The notes under the pieces: generated by a model
The model's input: only the letters and a program-made list of their open reading frames with translations
Databases searched by the model: none
Told to the model about the DNA's origin: nothing
In this document: in pieces, positions 35,013-49,357 of the stretch
Position numbering within the stretch: position 1 is the stretch's first letter
Layout: every line of letters begins with the position of its first letter
NCBI GenBank assembly: GCA_009823395.1
Contig: CM020502.1
Span: 23,173,944 to 23,237,943 of the forward strand
Direction of reading: 5' to 3'
Length of the DNA: 64,000 nucleotides
Source: Thamnaconus septentrionalis
Taxonomy: Eukaryota; Chordata; Actinopteri; Tetraodontiformes; Monacanthidae
Made by a program: the position numbers and the translations under genes

Positions 35013-38000
35013 GGCAGGGGGGGGACAAGGACAGGCGCCAAGGCTCATAAAGAGATGAGCACCAGTATGCCACCGTGTTACACATCCTCCATCACTCACA
35101 GTAAAACCTGATTTTGTCCAACTCTGCCCATCAAAGCATGTTGCTGACCCATAATAATGAACACACACCACACCTCCAGCAAGATTTAGGCAATTAACTC
35201 AGATTTAAGCACATTATTAGGATGCGTGGATCAATTTCCAACCGCTGCACAAACAGATCAATGAGAGGTCTTCGGTAAAGTTATGAGTTTCGTTCAGTGC
35301 AGCTCTTCCCCCTTTAAGGCAACCACCTTCCTCAAGACGATCAATAACGGCACGTCTGAAGAAGAAATTGACAGCAATGTGTCATCACAGGTGTCAGACC
35401 TGTCATGAGATGCCATCTGAAAAGAAGTACAAGACAGCAGCGTCCTCCTTTCAGGAGTTGCTTTCTGCTCTGAAACTCACTAATTGCGGCAAAAACAAGC
35501 GCACGCTTCTGTCAATTAGCAAATTTGGGAATCATAAATGCCTGCTGCTGAAGTGTGAGAGGAGTTAACAAAAGAGACAAGACAGACAGGAGGTGAAACA
35601 AAGTGGGACTAACTCGGAAATGGGAAAGCAGAGGTCAAACTAAATTGAATTTGGCATTTTCCTAGAGTGCCGTGAGTGATCCCAGCTCCAACAGTGACAT
35701 TTACGACAGCATAAAGAAACTGGCGGGGGTGGGGGGATGGGGATTATTTGCGGGGCAAGACTATGCGGGGTCATCCACACGAAACGGAAAATTCAAAAGC
35801 CGTCGAGGACAAGAACAGCAGGGGAGGAGGGGTGACGTGTCGACAAGACCAACAGGTGCCGGCCGGCCGGCCCTGCGCTGGCTGGAGGCAAGCACCAGCA
35901 AAGACGCCTCGGAGGCAGCTGGCTCCTCCGGGTCCACATGCCGGGATTGCCTTGATAATACTTGACATTTCTTAAATGTTTCTTAAAAATAAAAGGGGAG
36001 ATGGCGGTGAAAGGCCAAGCTGCAGGTCAGGGACCTCAGTCGCTCAGCGTGGAGGGAAATAGTGTCGCTTTTCAAACTAATATGCCTTTAAATCAACTCG
36101 CACACAACAGTGACTTGACTTCTAAGGTTTTTATTGTTGAGCACGTGCTTTTATTTTGAAACTGACCCAAAGCTTTGCAGTTGTTCAAGACGCAGGCGTC
36201 CAGTGACATTCCGTTTCAGTTTTGTGATTGTGTTTAAAGATTTGATGATTTGTTGGTCGTCTCCCTACCAATCACATACAGAGCCCAACAAAGTTGGAAG
36301 TTGTGCATCATTCAGGTGCAGTGCTTCCGTTTGGAACCATTTTAGCAAGCAGCTAGCGTGACGTCCAGACACATGAACAGCTGAACCAGGAGTGTCTTTC
36401 CGCTGCCAGTGCAGGTTCGCAAACAGAGAATAATGGGTGTTTTGGAGGGCATCGCATTATGCAGAGTGAAGAGCTGTGTACTAAAACTGACTACATTCAT
36501 TCATAGCATCGCATACAGTGACTTTTCAAATGGTTAACAGGGAAAGTGCGGGTTACATATACATCCCAGACAACAAGGACAAACAGGCATTGCGCTCCTC
36601 AACATTAAAACAGCATGAAACAAACACTGACGGCCCCAACTCATCAGAAGGCTTAAATATATGGAAACATAGCCCACTTAACAACAAACTGCAGCCTCAA
36701 CAGCTACTTCAGCTCCTGATGATGGCTCGCGCTACCCCTCCGTCCTTGGACACAAAGATAAAAGATCCATTCATGTGCGTCCATGAGGCGCGTTCTTCTC
36801 TTCAAGTGGAAGCATTGTGTTTGCCTGTAAACACAGTGTAAAAAGCGTGCACGTACGCCCCCACCCCCGTCACCAACCCCACCCCACGGCCCTGTCCGCG
36901 CTGGAAATTGGAAGGTGGCGACTGGTGGGCAAACTCGGGCTGGCAGGAAGGTAATGGAAAAAAAAGTGAAGCACCTCGAGTTGGGGGCGAGAGACAGCGA
37001 CGGCGGGATTGACGAGTCTCTGGGCAGACAGATGTCCTTCCAGCGCAACTGTGGCAAAGTCAGCTCAGTGGGCTGGTGGGGGGTCGAAACATGAGACAGA
37101 GAGAGTGAGAGAGAGTGAGAAAAGGAGGAAGGAAGTGAGAGAAAAAACACACTTGTAGTCCTGCTGGATTCTGCTTCAGGGGAAATGTTGCCTTCAGGTT
37201 ATCTGCTTTGTTTTCTCAATGGGTCAGTGCCGTGAAAGGTTCCGTAATTTGAAAAAAATGTTGAAGATCCACCAAATATGGAAGCTAAGATGCAGCTTTT
37301 TTTTTTGGAAGGAGGCTGTAAAAACAAGCCTAAATCTCCTACTGTCTGTAATCTGCAGGGCTCTATGGATGATTAACAGGCCGAGGGGTGAAAAAAAACA
37401 AAAAAAACCCAAGCAGCAAGAACAAAACAAAAAGCCTCTAATTGGAAAGACAATTGTCTTGTGCTTGGAGGATGACTGGGGTCGTGCAGCAGAAGAAAAA
37501 AAGCAACAACACCAGAGCGGTTAATGATTTCTACTGCCGCGTTGCTTCATCCTTCCAAAGTGCTGCGTATGAGAAAAATTCCCCTCAGCACCAGTTCTGC
37601 TCCGCAGGCCGACGTGTTGATATGGTGTCAGGACGCTGTAGGAAAATGTCACAGGTCCTCGTTGTGGAAAAGACAGAAGAGGGAAAAAAAAACCTCAACT
37701 CAATTTCTCTCTTTCAAACTCAGAAGTTGCGCCTCAGCACACAGTCGTGCCGCAGACCGGGAGTCCTCCTCTTCCTCGTCCTCTTGTCTTGTTTGAGGAA
37801 CTTTGCACCCGTTCACTTTGCAAACTTTCGACTCAGCATTTTCCACGGCGGCGACGAGGTTTATGTAACTTGCAAAAAAAAAGTGGCTGAAGAGAAGAGA
37901 AGGAAAAGCACGAGGAAGGGGAGGAGGGGGTAAAAGTGCAGAGGATCTCAGATTGAATTTGGGTGGCGGACGTGTGAAGACGGCACCCGTGGTGATGTCT

Positions 38001-40220
38001 TGTGGGCCTCCCACACAGCCGGCAGCCGACCGAGCGGCTCGCCGTGTGGGAGTGAGACGCACTGATTGAAATTTGCCTCAGAGCGGCGGCGACGGCACTC
38101 TGCCCTCGCCGACACGCAGAGGGGTGGACTTCGCCCGATGACTATATGAGGTTGAAAAGAACAGGCTCAACTCGCTTCTATCGCACCATTTTATCCGGTC
38201 ACTCTTTTTTTTCCTTTCCAGCTCCTTCTCTCCCTCCTCACTGGCTCGTGTCTTCATCAGGAAAATAAGAGACATGTAGAGGAAAATACTGACGGAGAGG
38301 AAAGACTTGCCCAGCAGTCTCTCTCTCTCTCTCTCTCCCTCTCTCTCACTCTGTTTTTTATATTATTTTGCAGGAAAAACCTCTAAACTGGAACTTATTT
38401 TTCTGCAAACTGGCCTGTGCTCAAAGCCAGAGCAGACGGAATAACAAATCTTAGCCGGTACTGACAAAGGCATCATCCTTACTCACAGGCAGCATGTGTA
38501 AACCGGGGGTGGGAGGGTAGTGTGAGAAGGAACTGCGATGTTGCAATTGTCGTACGCTCAGTTTCTCTGGAAATTTGTCTAAACAGGAAGCTGACCTTCC
38601 AACGGAAAACGTGAGCCTGGAGAACGCCATCGGCTGCTTTTGATCAAAACCGACCGGGTTACTACTAAAAAACGGGAGTTTCCCTGTGATCCTGAAGGGT
38701 TCTGGTGGTATTGCCGAGGAAGCGTGACGGTGAACCCGACCGGCACCTGGGTGAAATGAAATGCAAACTGGCCATGATCTCATTTTCTCCTGCTCAGACG
38801 CTGAACACCTTCAACCAAATAGTCCGCAGAGCAATTAGAGCTGTCCTTATAAAGGCATGTTTAGGATCAGAGGGCTGTGTGTACACTGGGGGATGGCTGG
38901 GTGTGTGTGGGGGAGGGGAGGAGGTGGGCATTTCAGACAGGGACGACACAGCTGATTTTATCACAGGCTACACTTCCTCTCCACAGGCTTTTCTGCTTCC
39001 TGTTGTGTTGCCATGGAGGCACATACAAAAGAGGACAAGCCACTCTTCTCCAGGAAGCCATAAATAATTGATTGGCAAGTGGCTTAATCAGGCCCGAGGC
39101 CGCCTGGCAATTCCGCAGCTAATTCCACAGCCGGCTATAAATAACTCATTACGCTAATTATGGCATGTGAGCACGCATCTCACCCGCCAGCGCAAAACAT
39201 AGTGGGAGCACGAGCGCCGCCGGGGTTTGAGGGGTCGGACCGCGGCAGCGGCAGCGTTGGAGGCGCAAGAAGTCATTTTGCCTTCGCCTGAGAACTTTTT
39301 TTTTCACTCTGTTTTTGGCATTTGTCGGACTAACAGGGTGATCTCACGTATTTTGTTATTTTAAAACGTCTCTGACCCCGGGGGTTTGTTTTATTTGGCC
39401 AAGCGTGAAACACAGATTCCTCGTGCGAGCTGAAGACTGTCGACTCTGAAGGGGCGTCTGAGCCTCTCCATCCTTGAAATCTGTTTGTCGTTCGGAAACA
39501 ATAAAAAGTGGCCTAAGTCGCCTTGTGGTTAATGGCTGTGTGAGCCACTGAACCCAATGGCCAACTTCCTCTGTGTTTTCCTGTTTGAAACAGACATTTC
39601 ACGTCTGAAAACAACAGCAATGTTCGGTAGCACTGCGTACATGTGTACATTATGCAATGACAAGAAGTGCATGTAATTAATTGCGTGAAGGAAGACGTAA
39701 ACTCTGACAGAGCAGCTTGCAGCTGCTGTTGTTTTACTTACTACTCAACCAGGAAGTCAAATTTAAATTTAATTAAACAGGCACCTCAATCAGAATCTGA
39801 AAAGAATCAAACCAGAAGGTTGGAAATAAAAAAAGGAAAAGGCTATCAGATGGCTCGACGCTGATGCCTGCAGCACAGTCGACGTGATTGCCTTTGACAG
39901 CGCTCCATCAAGGGCCCGCTAACCCTGACAGGCATCTCCCGCCGTGACTCGGACACGACTCAATACGGTTCTGCCGATGATGGAGCCTCGTCCCCGCTGA
40001 CGGGCCGGCGCTGACAGGGGGGAGAAGCACTTAGGAGACCCGGGAGAGGTCTCGCTCCTCTGGGGTGAAATCCCGATGACCTCCCTGGAGCACTCCAGCA
40101 TCTCCAAGACTTTGCGCTAATGACAGGAAGTGCTGATAATGCAAGAGGGAAGGGTGGGGGGGGCAGCCAAAGACTGCATGTTGGATGCTGTGTTGTTCTG
40201 TTCTGTTCCATCACAGTGTG

Positions 40221-40400
40221 TCAGAATCAGAACAGCCTCTATTGTCACTGGACGATTACATACAAAATTTCTATTAAAAAGATGTGGTAGTCACAGTAGT
40301 AACATTAAATCACTGAAAGGCACTGTATAAGAAAATAGGATCAATCAAGAATAAAAGTGAAAATCAAAAAAAGAAATACAGATATGTACAATTTTATTTG
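40221..40400. mobile_element. Probable retroelement relic
   Basis: TCAGAATCAGAACAGCCTCT followed by ATTGTCACTGGACG and an A-rich tail with AATAAAAG-type repeats resembles, from memory, a common teleost retroelement 3' segment (pattern AGAATCAGAAnnGCnTTATTGTCATTG). The limits are uncertain, no ORF remains, and no target-site duplication was identified. Confidence 0.45.
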
Positions 40401-43191
40401 TACAAGTGGCTTTCGAATGTTCGAAGATACAATTTAGGTGCTGCTGTTACACTCGTATGAGCCATTCTTGCACCTTCGCATTAGTATTGCACACGAGTAT
40501 CAGACTTAGCATGAACACGACGCAGCCCATACCCTCTTAATCGATGGTCGACTATTGTGCTTCAATGCAGGTATTTGCCTTTTTTTCTCAAGTCCATGCA
40601 AGTCTTATTGCGTGTGCTTAAAACCATGTGAGCTAAGAAGTTCATAACAGGTAAATATCTTCTTTTTCCTTTTTTACTCTATAAATAATTTAGTTTTATT
40701 TCATTTTCATTTCTTTTCAGTTACTATCATTTTTCCTCTCTTTGCACTACTTTTTGTTGCTGTTATTATGCAAATTTCCCCGCTGTCTATTCCAGCTACA
40801 ATGAGACAGAGTTCTGTCTCTCCAGCAATGTGAAAGCACAGCAGTGTGTCAGTCCGGTGTGAAGCGAAGACGAGCCTCGCTGTGCCTTTTTCTGCAGAGG
40901 CGGCCTACTCACGCGGCCTCTCCCAGCATGGAGGAGGCGGCTGCGGCGGCGGAAGCCGTGCGGGATTGCGGTGCCGGGGGAAGCGGTGACACGCCGGCAG
41001 CCGGGCTGCACGCCAAACCCACTCGGTGCCCACTTGGGTCCTCTCAAGTGGGCTGGAGCCGTTTTAACAGGCGGTCAGCAATTAGCAAAACGCGCGTGCA
41101 CAAACAATCAACAGGAATGAATGAGTCAAAGAAAATGATTTTTGTCTTTTTTGGTTTGTTATTTCATCCTGTTCTGCTCGGCTGTGGCAGCCAGCGTTGA
41201 CTCCATCCTCTGCCTGAACCCACGCAAGGCTGCTGTAGCCCAAGGATGTGACACACCGCCGCATGTTTACAGGAAAATAAAAAAAAATAGGGAAGAAAAT
41301 TGCACACTCATGCGTCACTGCCTCCTCTGCGCCGCTGTGCAGGTACTAATAGATTGAAGTTTAAGCAGCAGCTGTCGGGGTAGCAGCGGCGGCGCCGCAG
41401 CACTGCAGCTTTTTTTGCCTCTCCGAGTGGGAAAAATGTTCAACGCGGACCAAAGTGAGAAGCTCACGCCTCTGTAAAGTTATTGCTGCAGAGTCATTTT
41501 TAGCTTCTTCTCACACCGTTTGCGTGGTTTTTACAGGGTCTGACCCGACGAAGCTGACTCATGCTAAAGCAGAGCCAGATCTGGCAGATTTCAGCAAACT
41601 CCTCTTCCAAATCGACATGCAACAAACGCACTTTTTCAAATGTTATCGATGGGAAAAACACACAGCTTCCCTAACCAAGACGTGACAAAACCATCCATCT
41701 CTGCCAAGTAACACGGCGCGGATGATTTTATGCAAATGGGACGGACGCTAGCGGAGGCGACGACGCCGGCGGACGCAATATTCTCAGAAACATCCATCAC
41801 GGGGGGTTGGAGAGGCGCTTTACGGAACGATCAGGCTCCTCTCCCGGCTTTTCATCAGCCCTTCCGAATGACCCCCAGGTGGACGGGGAAGGGGTGGGAT
41901 GAATAAATCAGTTTGACACATCGTGCAACAGGGGCTACGTAGCGTAGCGTTCTATTAATAGACCCAGAAGCTGGATGTGTGGGGCTTGCGGCGAAGGAAG
42001 AAGAAGAAAACAAAAAAATAAGACAAGTATTACGCAACCACGCACAGAGACCTTATTTTGCGACGACCCCTCCCCCCATCAACCCCGCGCCCCCAGGGGT
42101 AAACATGCCTTTGCGCGACTCGTTGAATAAACATTGATTTGCGTCGCCTCAACGCGGTGGCGGCAGCGGCCGCTAATGGGTTAACCACCGGGTTGGGGGG
42201 TGGGGGACGTCGGGGCGGGGGGGCACATTTATGTACAATGACTGTATCTCATCTCTGAGGCCGGGATGCCTCGGACTCTCCAGACCATAAAAGTCATTTG
42301 TCAAGACTTTTAAAAGGAGGACTGGGGGGTAGGAGGAGGAGGGTGGGAAGGCCATTAGATGTTTATCAGCGGGAAGAACAGAGAGAGAGAGCTCGGGGTT
42401 CGGGGAGCCGCGGGACCAAGAGGTCAGAAATAGCCGATGGAGAGGGAGGGCGGCCGACGTGGGGAGAGTTATTTCCTTTTCCTGAGGTCACTGCCAAATA
42501 TGGAGCGGGAGCCGGGAATAGGTAGTTTTTTTATTCCCCCCCGACTCTTGCAGAGTAGATTGTGCCATCGGCCATTTGGGCTCTGAGGTGGCCGAGTCCA
42601 GAAGTTATTTTCACCCTGGGCAAAAAAAAATGAAAAAATACAAACAAAGATTTAAAAAAAAAATAATCCAAATGCGACCTGCAAATGTGACGCAGTCAGT
42701 GGCTTCGATATTTACCTGCAGTCGGGATAAAAGCTGGAAGCCGCAGCGTGACGACACGTGCGGTGACCCCGCTGACCTTTAGTCTGCGGCAACAGTTGTG
42801 TTCCTTTGGTAGGGGGACGGGGGGAACGCTTGGCTGGCGGCAGGCTAAGTGTGTGCACTGGTGTGTGTGTGTGTGTGTGTGTCTGTGTCTGTGTGACGTA
42901 ACTTAAGCCGCAGCTATGGCCAATAGCTCCTGCACAGCTGGGCTTCTGAGTATTCCAGATTACAATACGTCACTGCATCACTCTCAGCCTCCCTCCCTGC
43001 CCCTCATCCCCCCACCCCACCACACCCCTCCCCTCTGGCCGCCGCCACCGCACGCTCTAGTACACACACACACACACACACACACAAACGTACACAAGTA
43101 CACGCACACACCCACTCTCCCACTCCACGCATGCACGCTGACACAAACCGACTCGGGTGATGTCATTTAATTCGCCGCTGCTGCTGCCCCC

Positions 43192-43226
<35 letters not shown>

Positions 43227-45289
43227 ACACCTCCCACCCCTCCCGGCCGCCTCCATCTGCCCTCCCGCCATCTCGGCCCTCTCTTTCTCCCTCCATCGTG
43301 CACACAAATTTGTTTTATCCCTCCTTCTCCTGTCTGTTAGGCTCTGCATATATAACCCCACCCCCCACCCCCCACCCAACGCACACACACCCTCTCTCTC
43401 TCTCTCTCTCTCTCTCTCCCCACACCACTTGTGTCAAGGTCTGTTGGAACACAGCAAACCGCTGGCCAGATGGCAAACCTTTGTGTGAGTTTTGTTTTTT
43501 TCTATTTTGTACAAAAATGGATCTTGGCAAAGGGGGAAAATTAAAATCCCTTGATTTCCTCAGTTGCCGCGTGAAGCGCTGTACATGTGGTGGAACAGTA
43601 GCTCACATTAGTGATCAGGACAGCTGGATTCAGAGTGTGCATGTGTGTGTGTGTGGCTGTTTTTGTGAAGGTGTGAATTGATGATACGTGTTATTATGCA
43701 CAGATTTCAGCACAGGATTTCACGTATTTTTTGTTTATTTGTTGCACTGGGCAGCTTGGAAACCGCATGACATCGTACATGACAGCCGTCTCTTAAAGGG
43801 CTCAGAAAGAAAAAAAATAATAAAATGGGATGTGACTCTAACTGGAAATTCGAGTGAAGTTGAGAGTGGCTAGTTTGCCGGCAGCGCCATCGTAATTAAA
43901 ACAGACTTGTTTTTTGGGCGGCTCGAAACTAATAGCAGCCACGTTCACGGACGTCAACGAACTGCATTTATGAAAGCTCATTCCCGGGAACTTAATTATG
44001 AAAGTGTAATAACTGTACCGGGGCACAGGCAGCCAACTGAAACATGAATTTTTTTCCCCTCCCTCCCCACCGGCACACTATTAGTATGCAATCTGTTGTG
44101 TAAGCAGAGATTGGCCTGCGCCGATGTTAAATTCCGGCCTGAATCATTATCCCAGTCTGCTCCTGAGGATAATGGCTCTTAAAAGATAAAAACTGTGTCC
44201 AGGATTTTCAGCCATGTTCAGTTTCACCTGCTACGCCAAAGACGACATTTCCGCATGGGCGGACAATGAAGATTTCCGGTGAACTTATTTGAAATACAGC
44301 AAAACACTACACCTTAGTAATATGTGTTCAGTCTGTGCTTGTTTCATTTAATTTCTATCTTATTTTTTTGAATGTTGAGACTCCAAACTTAATGAAATGT
44401 GTAGGTTTGTGTCTTCCTTTTGTTACGACAAGGGTTCTGTTTGAGGCAGAGCCTCAGCCTTCCTCAGAAGTGTCACTTCTTCAACCACTGTCTGAACAAC
44501 AGAAACACACAAACCTATGAAAACTGAAGACTTAATGAACACAGTCAAACTATTAATGACATTTGCATCACTTGAAAAAATTATGAAATAACAATTCATT
44601 TACTTTTTTTGTCTTAACGCAAATTGTTTTCCCTAAATGATCAACTCTGCCAACGGTTGCGTGTCCTTTTACTCCGATTTATCAATCATAGAATTAAGTC
44701 AGTGTATTTTTCTTACAAGTTTAGTGCTTTTTCAAAAATGAGAACGCTGCTTGCATTTTATCAGCAGAATCTCTTTTCTCTGTGGATGGAACGAGAGGCT
44801 GTTTAACGCACAAGATGACTCCGACTTCGCAGAGGATTTTTAAGACACTCCAATCTCTCGCTCCTTTGCTTTGCCGGCAAGGTCACCGCCCACCACCGAG
44901 CACCCCCGTCGCTCGCGGCGGGAGGCGAGAGAAACAAAACGTGAGGAAGGCAGAGGAGACGCCGGGAGGCGAGAGAAGTGGAGGGACGGCGAGGAAGGCG
45001 ACAAACGGGAGGGAGTGCGGCGCGGCGCGGCGTCGAGGAACATTTCGGAGGTTTGGAGATGCGAATTCCTGCGAGGACGACAAAACGTGCGTGGTGACAA
45101 TCGCACAAGTCGACATTCTCTGTGTGTGTGTGTGTGTGTGTGTAAGCATATCACACTCAATCACTGTGTGCATAGCTGCGGTGTAATGTACAATGCAGAG
45201 AAACACACAAACAGAAAAAAAACACAAATACGTCCTTCACCGTCAGACACGGCAGGATTAGTTCCACCTCTGCCTCTGTCTCACACACT

Positions 45290-45320
<31 letters not shown>

Positions 45321-46362
45321 AACAGTAGCACCGCAGTCTCACCTCTAATGGTTCTCGCGGCATCGTGTGTTTCAAACCGCCCGCAGCAAAATATCTTTTT
45401 TTTCCTGTTAGGCTTTTTAATATACTACAGAATCATTGTAGATTTTCAGCTTCACAGCAGCAACAGATTGAAAGTCTTCTTTTCATAGCTACCGAGTTTC
45501 CGCATTGACATTAAATGAGTGTTAGTCCGTCTGCAGCGGCGTGACCAACCTCTGAGGTGCGTTTCAGCCCCGAGTCAGAGATTAAAACGATGGTGCAGAT
45601 AGATCTCCTGGAACTGCGCGTGAGTGTGCGAGTCACATGCGTCAACATTTGCGCGGAACCGTTTCCACAAGGTTTCAAGGTCGCGGCGAAGGACCCTCGA
45701 CGAGTTGCCTCGCCACTCGCATGCCGAGCGAGCAGAAATCCTGCGTCAACAAGGAGAGTCGACGGCCACAATCGCACACGCTCGACTTCGGGAGGTTTTT
45801 TTTTTTTGGGCGGGGGTGTGACATCGGGAGCCGCCGCTTCCCCCCGCCCCGTCTCGGCAGAGCTCATTCACTTCTGTTATGTTGGTTAAAAACTAGTAAA
45901 AAAAAAAAAACAACACTCAAATCTGTTTCCCATTTTACCCCGACCGCCACTGCCCACATCCTGAGAACTGGGGCTGGTGTTTAAAGGGAGGCCTTGTGTC
46001 GGACGTGCGCGGTGCTCAAATGGCGACATGTAAACAGGCGGCCAGGTAAAAGCGGCGTGAATCAACAGAGGCAGCCGCTCAAACAAACGCCAGTGTTGTC
46101 CCCCCACCCCCCCACCCCCCTGACCCCGCACCCCCCGACCCCCCCTTCGCTGGAAATGTTTGATTGGAGCAGGAGGGAGGGGCCGCTGCACAAACACCCA
46201 TGCTGCTGTTTTTCACATATTTTTTGTGTTTTTTTTTCACACTCACACAGACATGCACGGCGATAAGTAGCCGGCACAGTGCAAGAGTACAACAGCTTTT
46301 GCATTAGCAGCGACTGGCTCTCTGTAAAGTCTTGTGACGAGTGCGCCGTTTTGTTGGCTGTC

Positions 46363-46411
46363 AGTGTGTGTGTGTGTGCGTGTGTGTGTGTGTGTGCATG
46401 TGTGTGTGTGT
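46363..46411. repeat. Interrupted (TG)n microsatellite
   Basis: TG units with CG and CA interruptions, so the whole tract stays alternating purine-pyrimidine. Confidence 0.95.
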
Positions 46412-46887
46412 GACTGAGAGACAGAGGTAAGGAAGCCCAGTGGGACTTTTCTCCCTTTTCAGCCGGACGGCACTGGAGACGAGTCAGGAGTTCATCTGCA
46501 GTCGCAGCAGCCAGAGCGGGACACAAACCAAAACAATGAAAAAAATAAAATAAAAATAAAGCACCCCAGCAAACACGGCGGCGGAACGCAGGCCCCTCTG
46601 AGACAAAACAAAACAAACCACAGCAACGTCCGAGAGAGGACAAAAAAACAACAAGAAAGCGACCTTTATTTAGACACTTTTTGCCATTCAGTTGCTATTG
46701 CAGGCTGTTATTTCGTCACTGTGATTCAAAACATGACACGTTTGAACTGGTCGGGTTACAAAATCCTCCCGAACCCTCCCACGCCCACTCCCCCTCCAAA
46801 AAAAAAAATCATCTTGGAATCACGACAAGCCGCTGATGTCAAAAAGATCCCCCGCAAAGTTAAACACAGTTGAGAAAGTTAAAGTGA

Positions 46888-46889
<2 letters not shown>

Positions 46890-46919
<30 letters not shown>
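46890..46919. repeat. (CT)n microsatellite
   Basis: An uninterrupted run of fifteen CT units. Confidence 0.95.
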
Positions 46920-46921
<2 letters not shown>

Positions 46922-48772
46922 CTCCGATTCATAAGGCTTCATCCTTCTGCTGTGAGTCAACAGCAACTAGAGCAGGGAGATATTATGCTCGCGGTTAACC
47001 AGGTCAGGCGAGGACATACTGCGGCCGTCTCGTCGATTCACCGCAGAATTAATTTTTCTCCCTCTGATTGGTCCCAACGCACCCAGATTAAGACCTGGCC
47101 TGGCCGGCGGCGCTAACTTGCTGCGTCGGGAAGATAAATCTTTCTGCTTGTTGTAAAAAAAAAAAAAAAAAAAGTCATAAAAAAGAATAATAATAATAAA
47201 AATTTTAAGCTCAACGCAAGTTACAAAGATTAGAGGGCGGAGGGGGTTGAGCTTTTAACGGCTTACGGGCGGGACTGTATTAGCACAACAAAGTTATTTA
47301 GCTTTTTGGGCTCAGGATAAAGCCCCGCCCCCACCATCCCCCCCAGCCATGGCGTTCATCATAGTTCAACGGACCTGCAGAGCGTGGCAGACAGGCGGAG
47401 AGATGTTTCACCCACAACCAGATGTGTATTTTTTTATTTTTTTATTAAAAAGCTGAGATGTGGACGAGCATTTGCAGTTGAGAAAACCTACATCGCCCAG
47501 AGGCCCGAAGACCAACTGAGAGCAACGAGTCGTTTAGCTCCATTAGAAATAGTTGCACTTGACTTCGCTCACTTTGAGGCCCTGCATGTCTACCTCTGCT
47601 CTGCCAAGCCACCGTGATCGCAAGACGAGCCAAACTGGTCGGGCCAGTGTCGCTGCGCTCAGGCGGCGGGGTTAATAGTTCAGCTTTGACAAAGCGGCCG
47701 CTGTTTATTGCGACGACAGGAGCGAAGCGGCAGCCTCGCGGGTGTCCTGGGAGGAGAGAGGAGGAACGCGTCGCACCTGTCCAGAGTGCAGGAAAGGAAA
47801 TTTATCATAACGGGTTGTAAAGCAATAAAAAGCTGCAAAGGCACGTTCGCCTGCAGGACGGACGATCGACGAAAACTCATCACATTTTTCCACGACAGCT
47901 GAACTCTGAAGGGGTTCGTGAGTCAGTAAATAAGATGGAAGTCCGGAACTGGAGTACACAAGAAGTGAAAAATTGTGTTAGGATAAAGTCCCGCAGGCGT
48001 GTATGCGGCTGCAGAAACGGACTGAGTTGCAGCGTGCAGACGGCGAGACAGCGAGTTGAGACGACCTTTATCATTGCCGGCGGATTCTGCAGGAGCGGCA
48101 CCGACGAGCGGCAGACAAAACACAATAAAGCGCCGCCAAGGATCCCCCCTCACCCCCTCTCCCCTGACCACCACCCTCCCACTCCCCACTCCTTGCAGCC
48201 GGCCAGAAAAATTAATTAACTTACACACACGCCTGCGAATGAACTCACACTACCCAGCGTGCTTTTAATTCGGATGTCGATAGCGCATCTGGGCCACATA
48301 ATAAAACAAATTTAATCTTAACCGGGGCTTTAGAGCCGTTCCAGTCTAAATCCATCCCGGCGCAGCGCAGCACAACCGCTTCAACCCCCACCCGCCCCCA
48401 CCACACCACACGCAGCTGGTGCTTTTTATGTTTTTCAGACAATCCGCAGCTGCCTCCGTTTATCATCCCGGTTGCAAATAATTACAACGGCGGTGGAATG
48501 ACCACAGTCACGCTTTGGAAGGACAAGAGGAAAAAAAATCTGCGTCACTTGTGCTAAACTCTCTTTCAATTCCATAGAATCCCTCTCCCTGTACGCTGAC
48601 GCTCTGAATTGCACTGGCTCACGAGAGAACAGCAATAAACCAAGAACACTGAAACATGAATGAATTTAATTTAACGCAGCAATGGATTATTTCTTAATAG
48701 AATCTTTTTTTATAGGAAGCCAATTAAATCAGTTTTCTTCCTCTATCAATTTATTAACTTTCATGGCGCTTT

Positions 48773-48774
<2 letters not shown>

Positions 48775-48829
<55 letters not shown>
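48775..48829. repeat. (TG)n microsatellite
   Basis: An uninterrupted run of about 27 TG units. Confidence 0.97.
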
Positions 48830-48831
<2 letters not shown>

Positions 48832-49329
48832 TCTTTGCTCCTCTGTATCTACAGGTCTGCAATCAGACTGTCAGCACACAGAAACACCAGATGCACAGAA
48901 GTTTAGGAAACTGAGAATCTTGGGGGTTTTTATTTTGGGGGCCAGCCAAACCGTTTCAACTTTTTCCTGTTTTCGACAACTCCGCCGCTTCTCGGGTGAC
49001 AGATTTAGCGAGCTCGCGGGGAGGGAGGAGTTTCAGAGTGTTTGTAAAAGTTACCTGAGCACTACTAACCCCGGATAAACGTTCACTATTCAGCATTCAG
49101 TGCCACATGCCGGCAGGGTTCACACTTTAAAGCGGGGCTGTTCACCAATCGGCAACCATCTTTGATTCATGCTTCATTCATGCTTCTCATGTTGGGATCA
49201 AAGCTCGAAAACACAGAAACAGGTAACGGCTCCCTTTTTTCACCCAACACCTCGACGCCTTGAGAGCGCGACGCAACATCAGACGGCCGGCGAGAAAACA
49301 AGGACGCAGCAGGTAATCAATTGCGCCCC

Positions 49330-49357
49330 GGCGGCGGCGGCGGCGGCGGCGGCGGCA
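49330..49357. repeat. (GGC)n microsatellite
   Basis: About nine GCG/GGC units near the left edge of a CpG-rich domain. GC triplet runs of this kind often lie in CpG-island promoters or 5' UTRs. Confidence 0.93.

Larger units (their letters stand above)
33197..40215. other. Upstream DNA without recognised genes
   Basis: About 7 kb, mostly unique. It includes a CTG-rich patch at 33945-33985, TG arrays at 34058-34106 and 34949-35010, and AT-rich segments with TAATT-type motifs at about 34270-34460 and 39080-39190 that could be conserved non-coding elements. No exon was recognised. Confidence 0.6.

Noticed and set aside
43157..43681. 174-codon plus-strand frame
   Set aside because: It is made largely of CA, CT and C-rich repeats.
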